The notes under the pieces were generated by a model that was given only the letters and a program-made list of their open reading frames with translations, had not been told where the DNA came from and searched no databases. From Streptomyces sp. NBC_00271 (GTDB taxonomy: Bacteria > Actinomycetota > Actinomycetes > Streptomycetales > Streptomycetaceae), in contig NZ_CP108070.1 of NCBI RefSeq assembly GCF_036178845.1, forward strand, positions 5,332,001 to 5,396,000: a stretch of DNA of 64,000 nucleotides. The letters are read 5' to 3'. This document shows positions 8,004-16,134 of the stretch, piece after piece. Positions within the stretch are counted from its first letter, which is position 1, and every line of letters starts with the position of its first letter. Made by a program: the position numbers and the translations under genes.

Positions 8004-8648
8004 TCAGGCTGTTCGCAGATCCTCCACGGTGGCCGCCACTCCGGGCAGTACGGAGCGGGCCGGTGCCCGCAGACCGTCCAGGAACAGCTGCAGATGACGG
8101 TGCACGAAGCGGTCGATGCCCTGGCACGCGGTGCCGGGCAGCGGCCGGGTGAGCTGACTGACGGCGACCATGAGGTCACCTGACTCGACGTCGGGCCGCA
8201 ACTGTCCGGCCTCGCGGGCGCGCCTCATCAGCGCGCCGACCAGCTCCATGGTCCGCTCGCTTGCGGCGAACAGATCCGGGTGGTGCTGGTCGAAGGCTGC
8301 GGAGAGCATGGGGCACAGGGCGCCGATCCGCTCGTCCGCCGCGAAGTGCACGAAGTCGCTCAGCGCCTGGAAGGCGTCGCCGCCCTCCATGAGAGCCGAC
8401 TCGATCCACTCCGACGTACGGTCCATGACCGAGCAGACGACCTCCCGCGCGAGCGCGTCGCGGTCCGGGAAGTTGCGGTACACCGTGGCGTTGCCGACAC
8501 CGGCGCGGCGGGCGATCTCGTCGAACGGCACGTCGGGGCCGAACTCGACGAACATCTCACGCGCGGCGGCGACGATCCGCTCCCGGTTGCGCAGGGCATC
8601 GGCGCGGGGCCGGGGCACGCGACGCTTCACGGGGGTGGCGGTCTCCAC
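8004..8648 (-). CDS. TetR/AcrR-family transcriptional regulator
   Basis: The 214-residue TetR protein has the HTH block RIVAAAREMFVEFGP, then FDEIARRAGVGNATVYRNF. A regulator C-terminal domain of about 130 residues follows, with FVHFAADERIGALCPML typical of TetR proteins that sit beside efflux pumps. The start is GTG at 8648, preceded by GAGGAG six bases upstream; the longer frame from 8723 adds 25 unconserved residues. It is cotranscribed with, or just upstream of, the efflux gene, its probable target. Confidence 0.88.
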   Translation of the reverse strand: METATPVKRRVPRPRADALRNRERIVAAAREMFVEFGPDVPFDEIARRAGVGNATVYRNFPDRDALAREVVCSVMDRTSEWIESALMEGGDAFQALSDFVHFAADERIGALCPMLSAAFDQHHPDLFAASERTMELVGALMRRAREAGQLRPDVESGDLMVAVSQLTRPLPGTACQGIDRFVHRHLQLFLDGLRAPARSVLPGVAATVEDLRTA

Positions 8649-9200
8649 GGCGTACTCCTCAGACGTAGGTGTAGGAAGACTGTGGCGCGATCCGGGGAAT
8701 CCGTCCCCGTTTCGCTCGGACACATGGCTAAACGGGGAAACGGTCCCCGGTTATTTCCCGCATTCCCAGAGATCTGATGTGACCTGCGTCACTAGGAATT
8801 GTGGGTGGGGTGCGGTCTGCCGTTGGGGGGTGGGGGACGGCCTGGCGTCGGGGTGGGGGACGGCGTCGGGCGCGGCGGGCGGCCCGACGTCCGACGTGGT
8901 GAGCGGCCCGGCGTCCGAGGTCCGGCGCGGCGGGCAGCCCGACGTCTGGGGTGGTGCGCAGCCCGATGCCCGGCGCGGCGGGCAGCCTGGCGTCCGACGT
9001 GGTGAGCGGCCCGGCGCCTGGGATGGTGGGCGGCCCGGAGTCCGGCGTGACTCCAGGCCGAGCATCCGGCCAGACTCCGGGTGCAGCAACCTGCGCGGCA
9101 CGCGGCCTGGCACCCGGCGGGCCTCTGGCATCACATCCCGCGCAGCGCACGGCGAAGCATCCGCCGTACCTCCGGCAGAGCACCCGGGGTGTCTCCCGAC

Positions 9201-9540
9201 AGAGCATCTGCCGAGACTTCCAGCGGAGCATCGCGCGCAGCGCACGGCCAAGCATCCGCCACGACCACCGGCCGAGCACCGGGCACCGCTCCCGGCAGGG
9301 GATCCCGTCCAGCGCACGACCAAGCATTCGCCGTGCCACTGGCAGAGCATCCCGCGCAGCGCACGGCCGACGATCCGGCGTGCCTCCGGCAGACCATCCG
9401 GCGTGGCTCCCGGCAGAGCATCTGCCGAGACTTCCAGCGGAGCATCGCGCGCAGCGCACGGCCAAGCATCCGCCACGACCACCGGCCGAGCACCGGGCAC
9501 CGCTCCCGGCAGGGATCCCGTCCAGCGCACGACCAAGCAT
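9201..9540. repeat. 126/127-bp direct duplication inside the repeat tract
   Basis: The segment 9201-9327 recurs at 9415-9540, identical by eye except for one G missing from a G-run (CAGGGGATCCC versus CAGGGATCCC). The copies start 214 bp apart, and the sequence between them is made of the same shorter units. Confidence 0.85.
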
Positions 9541-9750
9541 CCGGCGCGGCTCGCGACCGGCATCCCGCCGGCGCCCATGCGCCCAGCGCGGCTCCCGGCC
9601 AAGCGCCCAGCACGGCGCGGCGCGCTGCCGAAGATCCGACGCGGCCCGAAGCTCAGCATCCACCCCAGCCACGGCTGGGCATCCGTCCCAGCCCACGCCC
9701 GCACATCCACCCCAACCCACCCCACGCCCGCACGCCCACCCCACCCCACC

Positions 9751-9785
9751 CCGCACCGCACCGCACCGCACCGCACCGCACCGCA
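9751..9785. repeat. CCGCA pentanucleotide microsatellite, seven copies
   Basis: Seven perfect CCGCA units in a row lie at the right end of the repeat tract. Confidence 0.95.
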
Positions 9786-9967
9786 CCCGCGCATCCGCCC
9801 CACCCCAACTCATGGCCAAACCTCTGACGCGGCTCCCGTCACCCCTCTCCCGGCAAGAAACCCACGTTCGGGCTCTTCCAGCGCGCGCCCCCGCATCCCC
9901 CGTCACAGGGTGATCGCACAGGGTGCAGCCGGTGACCGGGCGGCTGCCGTGAGCGAAGGGCCCCTGC

Positions 9968-11251
9968 ATGCAGCCGATGCAGCCCACCACCCGCCGGATA
10001 CGCTCGCGCCGCGTGGCCGCCCTCGCCACGGTGACCCTTCTGACGCTGACGGTCAGCACCTCCGCCGGCACCGGTCACCTCCCGGCGGGCTCCACGACAG
10101 CGGGCTCCATCGCGCTGGCCCGCTCCACGGCGCTCGGTCCCTGCATGATCACCGGCCCGATGGGCGTACAGATGGGCGAGGGCATACCGACCCAACCCGG
10201 ATACGCCCGCTCCACCGGCACCGTCCGAGCCCTCACCCTGATGGTCGACTTCTCCGACGCGCCCGGCCCGGGCAGCGCACTCGAACGGCTCGCCGAGTTC
10301 TTCCCGCAGACCCAGAACTGGTTTCGCACCAGTTCCTACGGCCGCCTCGACTACCGCCCCGAGACCCCCATCCACCACTGGCTGCGCATGCCCAAGCCCT
10401 TCAAGGCGTACGGCATAGAACGCGGCGCCCCCTTCGACCCCGGCTACCGCGATCTGGTCCAGGACATAGTGGCCACGGCCGACCCCGAGGTCGACTTCCA
10501 CTCGTACGACCTCCTGAACGTGCTGGTGACGCCGAACGCCGGGCCCTCCGCCCTGGACACCGTCCTGTCCGTCACCTTCGCCGGCAACACCGAGGCACCC
10601 ATAGCCGACGGCGTCCCCGTCTCCAACGCGTCCTTCGTCTACAGCCGCCAGGACGACGGCTCCGGCTCCTACGCCGAGACCGGCTACCGGGTACTCCCCC
10701 ACGAGAACGGCCACACCTTCGGCCTGCCCGACCTCTACACCCCGGAGGGCGGAGGCGCGGTCGGCCACTGGGACATCATGAGCGAGGACTGGGGGGCCGA
10801 CAACGACCTCCTCGGCTGGCACAAGTGGAAGCTGGGCTGGCTCGACGAGTCGCAGGTCAGATGCGTCGCGTCGCCCGGGACGACGGAGTACACCCTCACC
10901 CCGCTGTCCCGGCCCGGCGGCGAGAAACTGGTCTTCGTACCCACCAGCACCAAGGCGGGGTACGCCTTCGAACTGCGCACCCACGATGGCAACGACTCCG
11001 CCATCTGCCGCCCCGGCATCCTCATCTACAAGGTCGACGCGGGCGTGGACACCGGAAACGGCCCCATCACCGTCTACGACTCCAAGCGCCACAGCGGCGG
11101 CTGCACCCGCAGCCCCAACGTCCACGCGGAACTCTCCGACGCCCCCTTCACCCCCGGCGAGTCCTTCAAGGACCCCAAGACGGGCATCACGATCGCGGTC
11201 ACGGCGTCGGATCCGAGCGGTGACTACCGGGTGTCCGTCACCCGCCGCTGA
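9968..11251 (+). CDS. secreted M6-like metalloprotease
   Basis: This is a secreted zinc protease of 427 residues. A signal peptide opens it (RIRSRRVAALATVTLLTLTVSTSA), and the catalytic zinc motif HENGHTFGLPD (residues 245-255) fits the HExxHxxGxxD pattern of the M6 (immune inhibitor A-like) family. GHWDIMSEDW downstream supplies the expected Met-turn region. The ATG at 9968 has GAAGGG seven bases upstream. The C-terminal half is a beta-rich region without a named domain. It follows the repeat tract and stands alone as a transcription unit. Confidence 0.87.
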   Translation: MQPMQPTTRRIRSRRVAALATVTLLTLTVSTSAGTGHLPAGSTTAGSIALARSTALGPCMITGPMGVQMGEGIPTQPGYARSTGTVRALTLMVDFSDAPGPGSALERLAEFFPQTQNWFRTSSYGRLDYRPETPIHHWLRMPKPFKAYGIERGAPFDPGYRDLVQDIVATADPEVDFHSYDLLNVLVTPNAGPSALDTVLSVTFAGNTEAPIADGVPVSNASFVYSRQDDGSGSYAETGYRVLPHENGHTFGLPDLYTPEGGGAVGHWDIMSEDWGADNDLLGWHKWKLGWLDESQVRCVASPGTTEYTLTPLSRPGGEKLVFVPTSTKAGYAFELRTHDGNDSAICRPGILIYKVDAGVDTGNGPITVYDSKRHSGGCTRSPNVHAELSDAPFTPGESFKDPKTGITIAVTASDPSGDYRVSVTRR

Positions 11252-11349
11252 CCGGCCGCTCCCCCTCCCCTTACCGGTCTCTCCCCCCGCCCCTCCCGGC
11301 CTCCGACCTGCTGACCTGGCCGTGCAAGGACTACGGTGTCTGTTCTGAG

Positions 11350-11390
11350 TCTCTTCGGAGATCCGCGACTGCGTCTCTTCAGAGATCCGC
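11350..11390 (+). promoter_or_regulatory. paired 17-bp repeats upstream of the tandem IclR gene
   Basis: TCTCTTCGGAGATCCGC (11350-11366) and TCTCTTCAGAGATCCGC (11374-11390) differ at one base and start 24 bp apart. Each contains a TCTC...GAGA inverted repeat. They end 12 bases before the ATG, so they are candidate autoregulatory operators. Confidence 0.5.
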
Positions 11391-11402
11391 ATCGGAGAGC
11401 CC

Positions 11403-13313
11403 ATGCCATCGAACGTCGCACCGGCCCCCGGGACCGGCACCAGCAGCGCCGCAGGCGCCGAGGCCGCGGTTCCCGCCGAGGCCGTCACCCCCCTCATCCG
11501 CGGTATCGCCGTACTACGGCGGCTGACCGACGCCGACGGAGTGTCCAGCCTCAGCGGTCTGGAGCGGTCCACCGGGCTCGCGCGCTCCACCGTCGACCGG
11601 ATCACCGCGACCCTGGCGCGCCGGGGGTACGTACGCCTCGACGGCCGCGACGCCGTCCTGGCCCCCCGTCTGATGGAACTCGGCAACGCCTACCTGGCCG
11701 CCCTGCGCCTGCCCCGCCTCCTCGACGCGCACGCCGACGCCCTTGCCGACGAGCTCGACGAGTCCGTCTCGCTCGCGGTCGGCGACCAGGACGGCATCCG
11801 CTTCATCCACCAGGCGACCCGGCGCCGCGCCATGTCGCTGAGCTTCCGCATCGGCGACCTGCTGCCCGCCGAACGCACCGCGCCCGGCCCGCTGTTCGCC
11901 ACCGAGTGGGGCGATCGGGAGTGGGCGCGGTGGCGCGAGCGGCGCGCGGCCGACCCGGAGGACCGGGGGTTTCCGGCGGTCCCGGCGCGGAGCCGGCCGA
12001 TCGAGTACGGCGAGGACGGCGAGGACTGCCGAAACGACGAGAAGGACAGGATCGGCGCGAGCCGCACGAACAGCAAAAACGGCACAGACCTCACCGTCGC
12101 CAAAGACCTCACCGTCACCAAGGGCCTCACCGTCGGCAGGGACCTCACCGTCGGCAAAAGCCTCGCAGCGGACAGGCCGGAGGAGCCGGGAGCCGACCGA
12201 AGCGCACGTCGACTCCCCACCCTCGGCGACGACTTCGAGCAGCGTACGGCCGAGGCGCGGGAGGCCGGCTGGGCGCTGGACGACCAGTTGATCGAACCGG
12301 GCCTGGTCGCCCTCTCCATGCCCGTACGGGAGGCGGGCCGCATCGCCTGTGTGGTGAGCGTGGTCAGCCACACCAGCCGGCACACCGCGGCCGATCTGCG
12401 CGACACCCTGCTGCCCCGGCTGCGGGAGGCCGTCGCCGCGATGGAACGGGAACTGCGCGAGGCACAGCACGCCGAATCCGCCACGCCCCGCACCACCACC
12501 GCCCCCTCCGGCCTCGCCGTCTGGACCGGCGCCTCCAAGCAGGAACTGGGCCGGGAGTTCATCGAGTCGCTGGCCCGGGGCCTCACCGTCATCACCGCCT
12601 TCGGCGAGGGCCGCGCCGAACTGAACCTCACCGAGGTCGCCCGGGCCACCGGACTCGCCCGGGCGACCGCCCGCCGCGCCCTGATCACCCTGGAACACCT
12701 CGGATACGTCACCGCGCACGACCGCGTCTTCCGCCTCACCCCCCGCGTGCTGGGCCTCGGCTTCCCACCCCTGTCACGGACCTCGCTCGCCGAGATCGCC
12801 GCCCCGCACCTCACCGAACTCTCGCAGCGGCTGCACGACTCGGTGTCGCTGGCGGTCCTGACCGGCGACGAGATCCAGTACACGGGCCGCGTCTCCACCA
12901 GCCGCGTCATGAGCGTCCACATCACCATCGGCACCCGTCTGCCCGCGTACCCCACCGCGCTGGGCCGGGTGATACTGGCGGACCTGCCCGAGCCCCCGCT
13001 CACCGAACTGCTTCCGTTGACCCCCCGCACGATCACGGACCCCGCTCGGCTGAAGGCCGTCCTGGACCGCGTACGGGAAGAGGGATACGCCCTGGTCGAC
13101 GAGGAGTTGGAGGTGGGGCTGCGCTCGGTCGCGGTGCCGGTGCGCGAGCGCGGTGGGCGGGTCGTGGCCGCCGTCAATGTCGCGATGCACAGCAGCCGCC
13201 GTACGCCCGAGGAGTGCGTCGCCGAGGTGCTGCCGGAGTTGCGGGCCACGGTGGGAAGGATCGAGGAGGATCTGTGGGTGGCGGGACGGTTCCGCCGGGT
13301 ACCGCGGACGTGA
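11403..13313 (+). CDS. fused tandem IclR-family regulator (two complete IclR units)
   Basis: At 636 residues this is more than twice the normal IclR length. The first unit has an HTH at about residues 33-90 (LRRLTDADGVSSLSGLERST, GLARSTVDRITATL) and an effector domain interrupted by an insertion at about 180-270. The second has an HTH at about 387-440 (ITAFGEGRAELNLTEVARAT, GLARATARRALITLEHLGYV) and an intact PcaR/PcaU-like effector domain (SVSLAVLTGDEIQYTGRVST). The insertion contains four repeats of a DLTVxK-type hexapeptide. PcaR-type members control aromatic acid degradation, but no such genes are adjacent. GGAGAG precedes the ATG. Confidence 0.85.
   Translation: MPSNVAPAPGTGTSSAAGAEAAVPAEAVTPLIRGIAVLRRLTDADGVSSLSGLERSTGLARSTVDRITATLARRGYVRLDGRDAVLAPRLMELGNAYLAALRLPRLLDAHADALADELDESVSLAVGDQDGIRFIHQATRRRAMSLSFRIGDLLPAERTAPGPLFATEWGDREWARWRERRAADPEDRGFPAVPARSRPIEYGEDGEDCRNDEKDRIGASRTNSKNGTDLTVAKDLTVTKGLTVGRDLTVGKSLAADRPEEPGADRSARRLPTLGDDFEQRTAEAREAGWALDDQLIEPGLVALSMPVREAGRIACVVSVVSHTSRHTAADLRDTLLPRLREAVAAMERELREAQHAESATPRTTTAPSGLAVWTGASKQELGREFIESLARGLTVITAFGEGRAELNLTEVARATGLARATARRALITLEHLGYVTAHDRVFRLTPRVLGLGFPPLSRTSLAEIAAPHLTELSQRLHDSVSLAVLTGDEIQYTGRVSTSRVMSVHITIGTRLPAYPTALGRVILADLPEPPLTELLPLTPRTITDPARLKAVLDRVREEGYALVDEELEVGLRSVAVPVRERGGRVVAAVNVAMHSSRRTPEECVAEVLPELRATVGRIEEDLWVAGRFRRVPRT
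12087..12158 (+). repeat. four 18-bp in-frame repeats inside the tandem IclR gene
   Basis: Units of the GACCTCACCGTCGGCAAA type repeat four times without interruption and encode DLTVAK, DLTVTK, GLTVGR and DLTVGK. They lie in the insertion that splits the first effector domain. Confidence 0.9.
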
Positions 13314-13359
13314 CGCGCCGGCGCGTACCCCTTCTGACGACCGTTTGAGCACGTGAAGG

Positions 13360-13397
13360 CCTGTGCCCGGACCAAGGGAACGTGGTCCGGACACAGG
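13360..13397. terminator. bidirectional terminator between IclR and MFS genes
   Basis: CCTGTGCCCGGACCA (13360-13374) pairs with TGGTCCGGACACAGG (13383-13397), with one mismatch and an 8-base loop, between convergent genes. Confidence 0.85.
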
Positions 13398-13428
13398 CGG
13401 GCGCAGGTGTGAGGATCCCCCCTGGACG

Positions 13429-15000
13429 TCAGCGGCTGACCCCCGCACTCCCAACCGACACGACCTCGCCCAACACACCCTCGTCCGCCGCACCCTGGTC
13501 CACCGCACGCTGGTCCGAGGCACCCTGGTCCGAGGCTCCGGCGGCCCTGCCGTCGCGCATCAGGAAGACGGCGAGGACGGCCGCGACCAGGACTCCCGCC
13601 CCGCCCACCAGGAAGCTCGCCGACATCGCGCTGGTGAAGGCGTCGTGGGCGGAGGCGAGCAGGGACTTGTCGCCGGTGCGGGCGGCGACGGCGAGGGCGT
13701 CGCCGATCGAGTGGCGGGCGGCGGCCGGGGCGGCGGCGGGCATGTGGCCGGTGAAGGTGCTGGAGAGAACCGCACCGAGGACGGCGACACCGAGCGCGGC
13801 GCCGGCCTGCTGAACGGTGTCGTTGAGCGCGGAGCCCACACCGGCGTGCTCGTCCGGGATCGCACCCATCATGGCCGACATCGCCGCGGGCATGGTCAGC
13901 CCGCCGCCGGCGCCCATCAGGCACATCGCACCGGCGAGGACGCCCCACCCACTCTCCGGGTTCAGCGTGGACAGCAGCCCGAACCCGGAGGCGATGACGA
14001 GGAGCCCGAAGACCACCATGGCGCGGTTGCCGGTCTTCGGCAGCAGGGCGGCGCCGACGCTGTTGAAGGCGAGGGTCGCGAGGGCCAGCGGGGTGAAGGC
14101 GAGACCGGTCTGGGTGGCGGAGTAGCCGAGGACGAACTGCAGGTACTGGGTCAGCACCAGCATCAGGCCGCCCTGGGCCAGGGTCAGCAGCACGAGGGAG
14201 AAGCTGGCGCCGGTGAAGACACGGTTGCGGTAGATCGAGACCGGGATCATCGGCGAGGAGCAACGGCTCTCCCACACCCCGAACCCGACCAGCCCGAGCA
14301 CGGCGACGCCGAGCGAGAGCTGCGTGCCCTGCTGACCCAGGCCGCCCTTGGGAAACTCGATGATCGTCCAGATGAGCGCGGTCATGCCGACCATCGACAG
14401 CACCATGCCGATCGGGTCGGCCTTGCGCCAGGGCCCCTTGGACTCGGGCATGAGGACCAGCGCGGCGACGATCGCGAGACCGGCGATGGGGATGTTGAGG
14501 AGGAAGACGACCCCCCACCAGAAGTGGGCCAGCAGCGCGCCCCCGACGACCGGACCACCGACGAGCCCGACCATGGCGACGGCGCTCCAGGCGGCGATGG
14601 CCTTGGGCCGCTCGGCGTCGTCGAAGACGGTGACCAGGATCGACAGCGTGCTGGGCATGATCAGCGCGCCCCCGACGCCCATCAGCACCCGCCCCAGGAT
14701 CAGCGCCCCGGGCGTGGCGGCCTCCATGGCCACCACCGAGGCCGCCCCGAAGAGCGCGAGCCCGATGACCATCACCTTCCGCCGCCCGAACTTGTCGGAG
14801 AGGCTGCCCGCGGTCAGCAGCAGCCCGGCGAAGACCAGCATGTACGAGTCGAGGATCCACTGGAGGTCCTGGGCGCTGGCCTTCAGGTCCTCGGCGATCG
14901 TCGGGATCGCCACGGTGAGAACCATGTTGTCGACGACCAGCACCAGAGTGCTGAGGCACAACACGATCAGGATGAGCCAGCGACGCGGATGACGGTCCAT
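13429..15000 (-). CDS. DHA2-family MFS efflux transporter
   Basis: This third 14-helix drug:H+ antiporter of the window has 523 residues. It shows VLVVDNMVLTVAIPTIAEDL in helix 1, motif A SLSDKFGRRKVM and a C-terminal extension with SDQGASDQRAVDQGAADEG-type acidic repeats. ATG 15000 is chosen over the upstream GTG at 15114 because GAGAGG sits just before it and helix 1 follows directly. It is divergent from a TetR gene across 174 bp containing a palindromic operator-like element. Confidence 0.9.
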   Translation of the reverse strand: MDRHPRRWLILIVLCLSTLVLVVDNMVLTVAIPTIAEDLKASAQDLQWILDSYMLVFAGLLLTAGSLSDKFGRRKVMVIGLALFGAASVVAMEAATPGALILGRVLMGVGGALIMPSTLSILVTVFDDAERPKAIAAWSAVAMVGLVGGPVVGGALLAHFWWGVVFLLNIPIAGLAIVAALVLMPESKGPWRKADPIGMVLSMVGMTALIWTIIEFPKGGLGQQGTQLSLGVAVLGLVGFGVWESRCSSPMIPVSIYRNRVFTGASFSLVLLTLAQGGLMLVLTQYLQFVLGYSATQTGLAFTPLALATLAFNSVGAALLPKTGNRAMVVFGLLVIASGFGLLSTLNPESGWGVLAGAMCLMGAGGGLTMPAAMSAMMGAIPDEHAGVGSALNDTVQQAGAALGVAVLGAVLSSTFTGHMPAAAPAAARHSIGDALAVAARTGDKSLLASAHDAFTSAMSASFLVGGAGVLVAAVLAVFLMRDGRAAGASDQGASDQRAVDQGAADEGVLGEVVSVGSAGVSR

Positions 15001-15113
15001 CTCACTACCTCTCGAACGACGGGCTGAGCCGCACACACCGTGCGCTCCGTGGAACACCGTACGGCGATGCGCACACTGTACGCAAGAGAGAACGCCGTAC
15101 GGATCTAGGGCCA

Positions 15114-15135
15114 TGCGTACGCACCCTGCGTATGC
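15114..15135. promoter_or_regulatory. TetR operator candidate
   Basis: TGCGTACGCA (15114-15123) is a perfect 10-bp palindrome followed by a second TGCGTATGC (15127-15135). It lies in the divergent region between the efflux and TetR genes, about 40 bases before the TetR start. Confidence 0.5.
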
Positions 15136-15174
15136 TGTGCGCTACGGTGGCCGGACCGGGAGAGAGGAAGCCGC

Positions 15175-15924
15175 ATGTCCCCCCAGGAGCAGGCCGAAGC
15201 GGGGCCGCCGACGCCCGTCCAGTCGGTGTGGACCCGCCCCCGGGCCGGTCGCGAACAGCCGGCGCTGAGCCGGGACCAGATCGTCGCCGAGGCGCTACGC
15301 CTGCTCGACTCCGACGGCATCGACGCCCTGAGCATGCGCAAGCTCGGCACCCGCCTCGGCGCCGGAGCCACCTCGCTCTACCGGCACGTGGCCAACAAGG
15401 ACGAGCTCATCGAGCTGGCCATCGACGAGATCTACGGCGAAATCGAGATCCCCCGGTCCACCGACCCCGCGACCTGGCGCGCGGACGCGACCCACTGCGC
15501 CCAGAGCCTGCGCGCGACGATGCTGCGCCACCCGTGGATCGCCTCGGTCCTCGGCGAGATGGGCATGTCGTACCTCGGCCCGAACGCCATGCGCCTGGCC
15601 GAGTTCCTGCTCGCCCTCTTCACCCGCGCGGGCCTGCCCACCACCGAGGCCGACCAGGCCGCCTCGACCCTCGTCGCCTACGTCACCGGCATGGCCACCA
15701 GCGAGGCCGCCTACCTCAACGTCCTCGCCCGCAGCGGCCACACCGAACAGCAGTACGTGGAAAGCCTCTGGCCCACCGCCGAACAGGCCGCCGAGTCCTA
15801 CCCCCACCTCCGCGAGGGCTACGCCGAACAACGCGGCAAGGATCCCCGCACCGCCCGCGACGAGAACTTCCAGTACGGCCTCGACCGCGTCCTGGACGGC
15901 CTGGAAACCCGAACCGCCCACTGA
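15175..15924 (+). CDS. TetR-family regulator with TetR_C_1-type ligand domain
   Basis: This 249-residue protein belongs to the subgroup that includes classical TetR. It has an HTH (DQIVAEALRLLDSDGIDALS, MRKLGTRLGAGATSLYRHVA, NKDELIELA) and a longer C-terminal domain of the TetR_C_1 kind. GAGAGGAAG precedes the ATG. The divergent orientation to the DHA2 pump at 13429-15000 makes that pump the expected target. Confidence 0.88.
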   Translation: MSPQEQAEAGPPTPVQSVWTRPRAGREQPALSRDQIVAEALRLLDSDGIDALSMRKLGTRLGAGATSLYRHVANKDELIELAIDEIYGEIEIPRSTDPATWRADATHCAQSLRATMLRHPWIASVLGEMGMSYLGPNAMRLAEFLLALFTRAGLPTTEADQAASTLVAYVTGMATSEAAYLNVLARSGHTEQQYVESLWPTAEQAAESYPHLREGYAEQRGKDPRTARDENFQYGLDRVLDGLETRTAH

Positions 15925-15992
15925 CCGAACGCCAGAACCCCCACCCCACCGAATCCGCTACGCTAGTCGCCGGGTCTCACAGAGATCCCCCC

Positions 15993-16068
15993 GCCTTCGT
16001 AGCTCAGGGGATAGAGCACCGCTCTCCTAAAGCGGGTGTCGCAGGTTCGAATCCTGCCGGGGGCACCA
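15993..16068 (+). tRNA. tRNA-Arg(CCU), AICE integration site
   Basis: The 76-base cloverleaf has acceptor GCCTTCG pairing with CGGGGGC, a D arm GCTC...GAGC, anticodon stem CCGCT/AGCGG around the loop CTCCTAA (anticodon CCU), a five-base variable region, and T arm GCAGG TTCGAAT CCTGC. An encoded CCA ends it. From 16024 onward its 3' half is identical to sequence at 42269-42311, so the present 3' half was supplied by the inserted element. Confidence 0.95.
16024..16066 (+). other. attL core site of the AICE
   Basis: This 43-bp segment, from CTCCTAAAGC in the anticodon loop to GGGGGCAC, is exactly repeated at 42269-42311 and 56237-56281 and partly at other downstream sites. It is the core overlap of site-specific integration. 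Confidence 0.92.
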
Positions 16069-16072
16069 GCCA

Positions 16073-16106
16073 AAAGGCCCCGGACCGATCATGGTCCGGG
16101 GCCTTT
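16073..16106 (+). terminator. terminator of the tRNA gene, element-borne
   Basis: AAAGGCCCCGGACC (16073-16086) pairs with GGTCCGGGGCCTTT (16093-16106), directly after the tRNA. It belongs to the inserted element, so the integrated element brings its own tRNA terminator. Confidence 0.88.
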
Positions 16107-16126
16107 GACGGCAGCATTTGACGGCA
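16106..16126. promoter_or_regulatory. integrase arm-type repeats, left end
   Basis: TGACGGCA occurs at 16106-16113 and 16119-16126 between the core site and the integrase gene. An identical pair with the same 13-bp spacing lies before the right core site, as expected for arm-binding sites of a tyrosine integrase. Confidence 0.65.
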
Positions 16127-16134
16127 GTCGCCTC

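Larger units (their letters stand above)
8760..9960. repeat. large GC-rich degenerate repeat tract, no credible gene
   Basis: All six frames are nearly free of stops here, so long ORFs run in both directions, but none resembles a protein family or has consistent codon structure. The sequence is built from degenerate units of about 18-24 bp around GCACGGC-A-GCATCC and GGCGTGGCTCCCGGC. It includes a large exact duplication and a CCGCA microsatellite. It separates the efflux block from the metalloprotease gene. Confidence 0.7.

Noticed and set aside
9201..9540. Insertion-sequence terminal repeats
   Set aside because: The 126-bp copies are direct, lie in a larger low-complexity tract and enclose no transposase.
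8728..10071. Minus-strand frames of 350-450 codons in the repeat tract
   Set aside because: They result from a lack of stops in GC-rich repeats; the encoded sequence is Cys/Arg/Ala repeats in several frames at once.
8170..11223. Plus-strand open frame of 1,017 codons
   Set aside because: It runs antisense through the TetR gene, across the repeat tract and out of frame through the metalloprotease; composition is Arg/Pro-rich and family-free.
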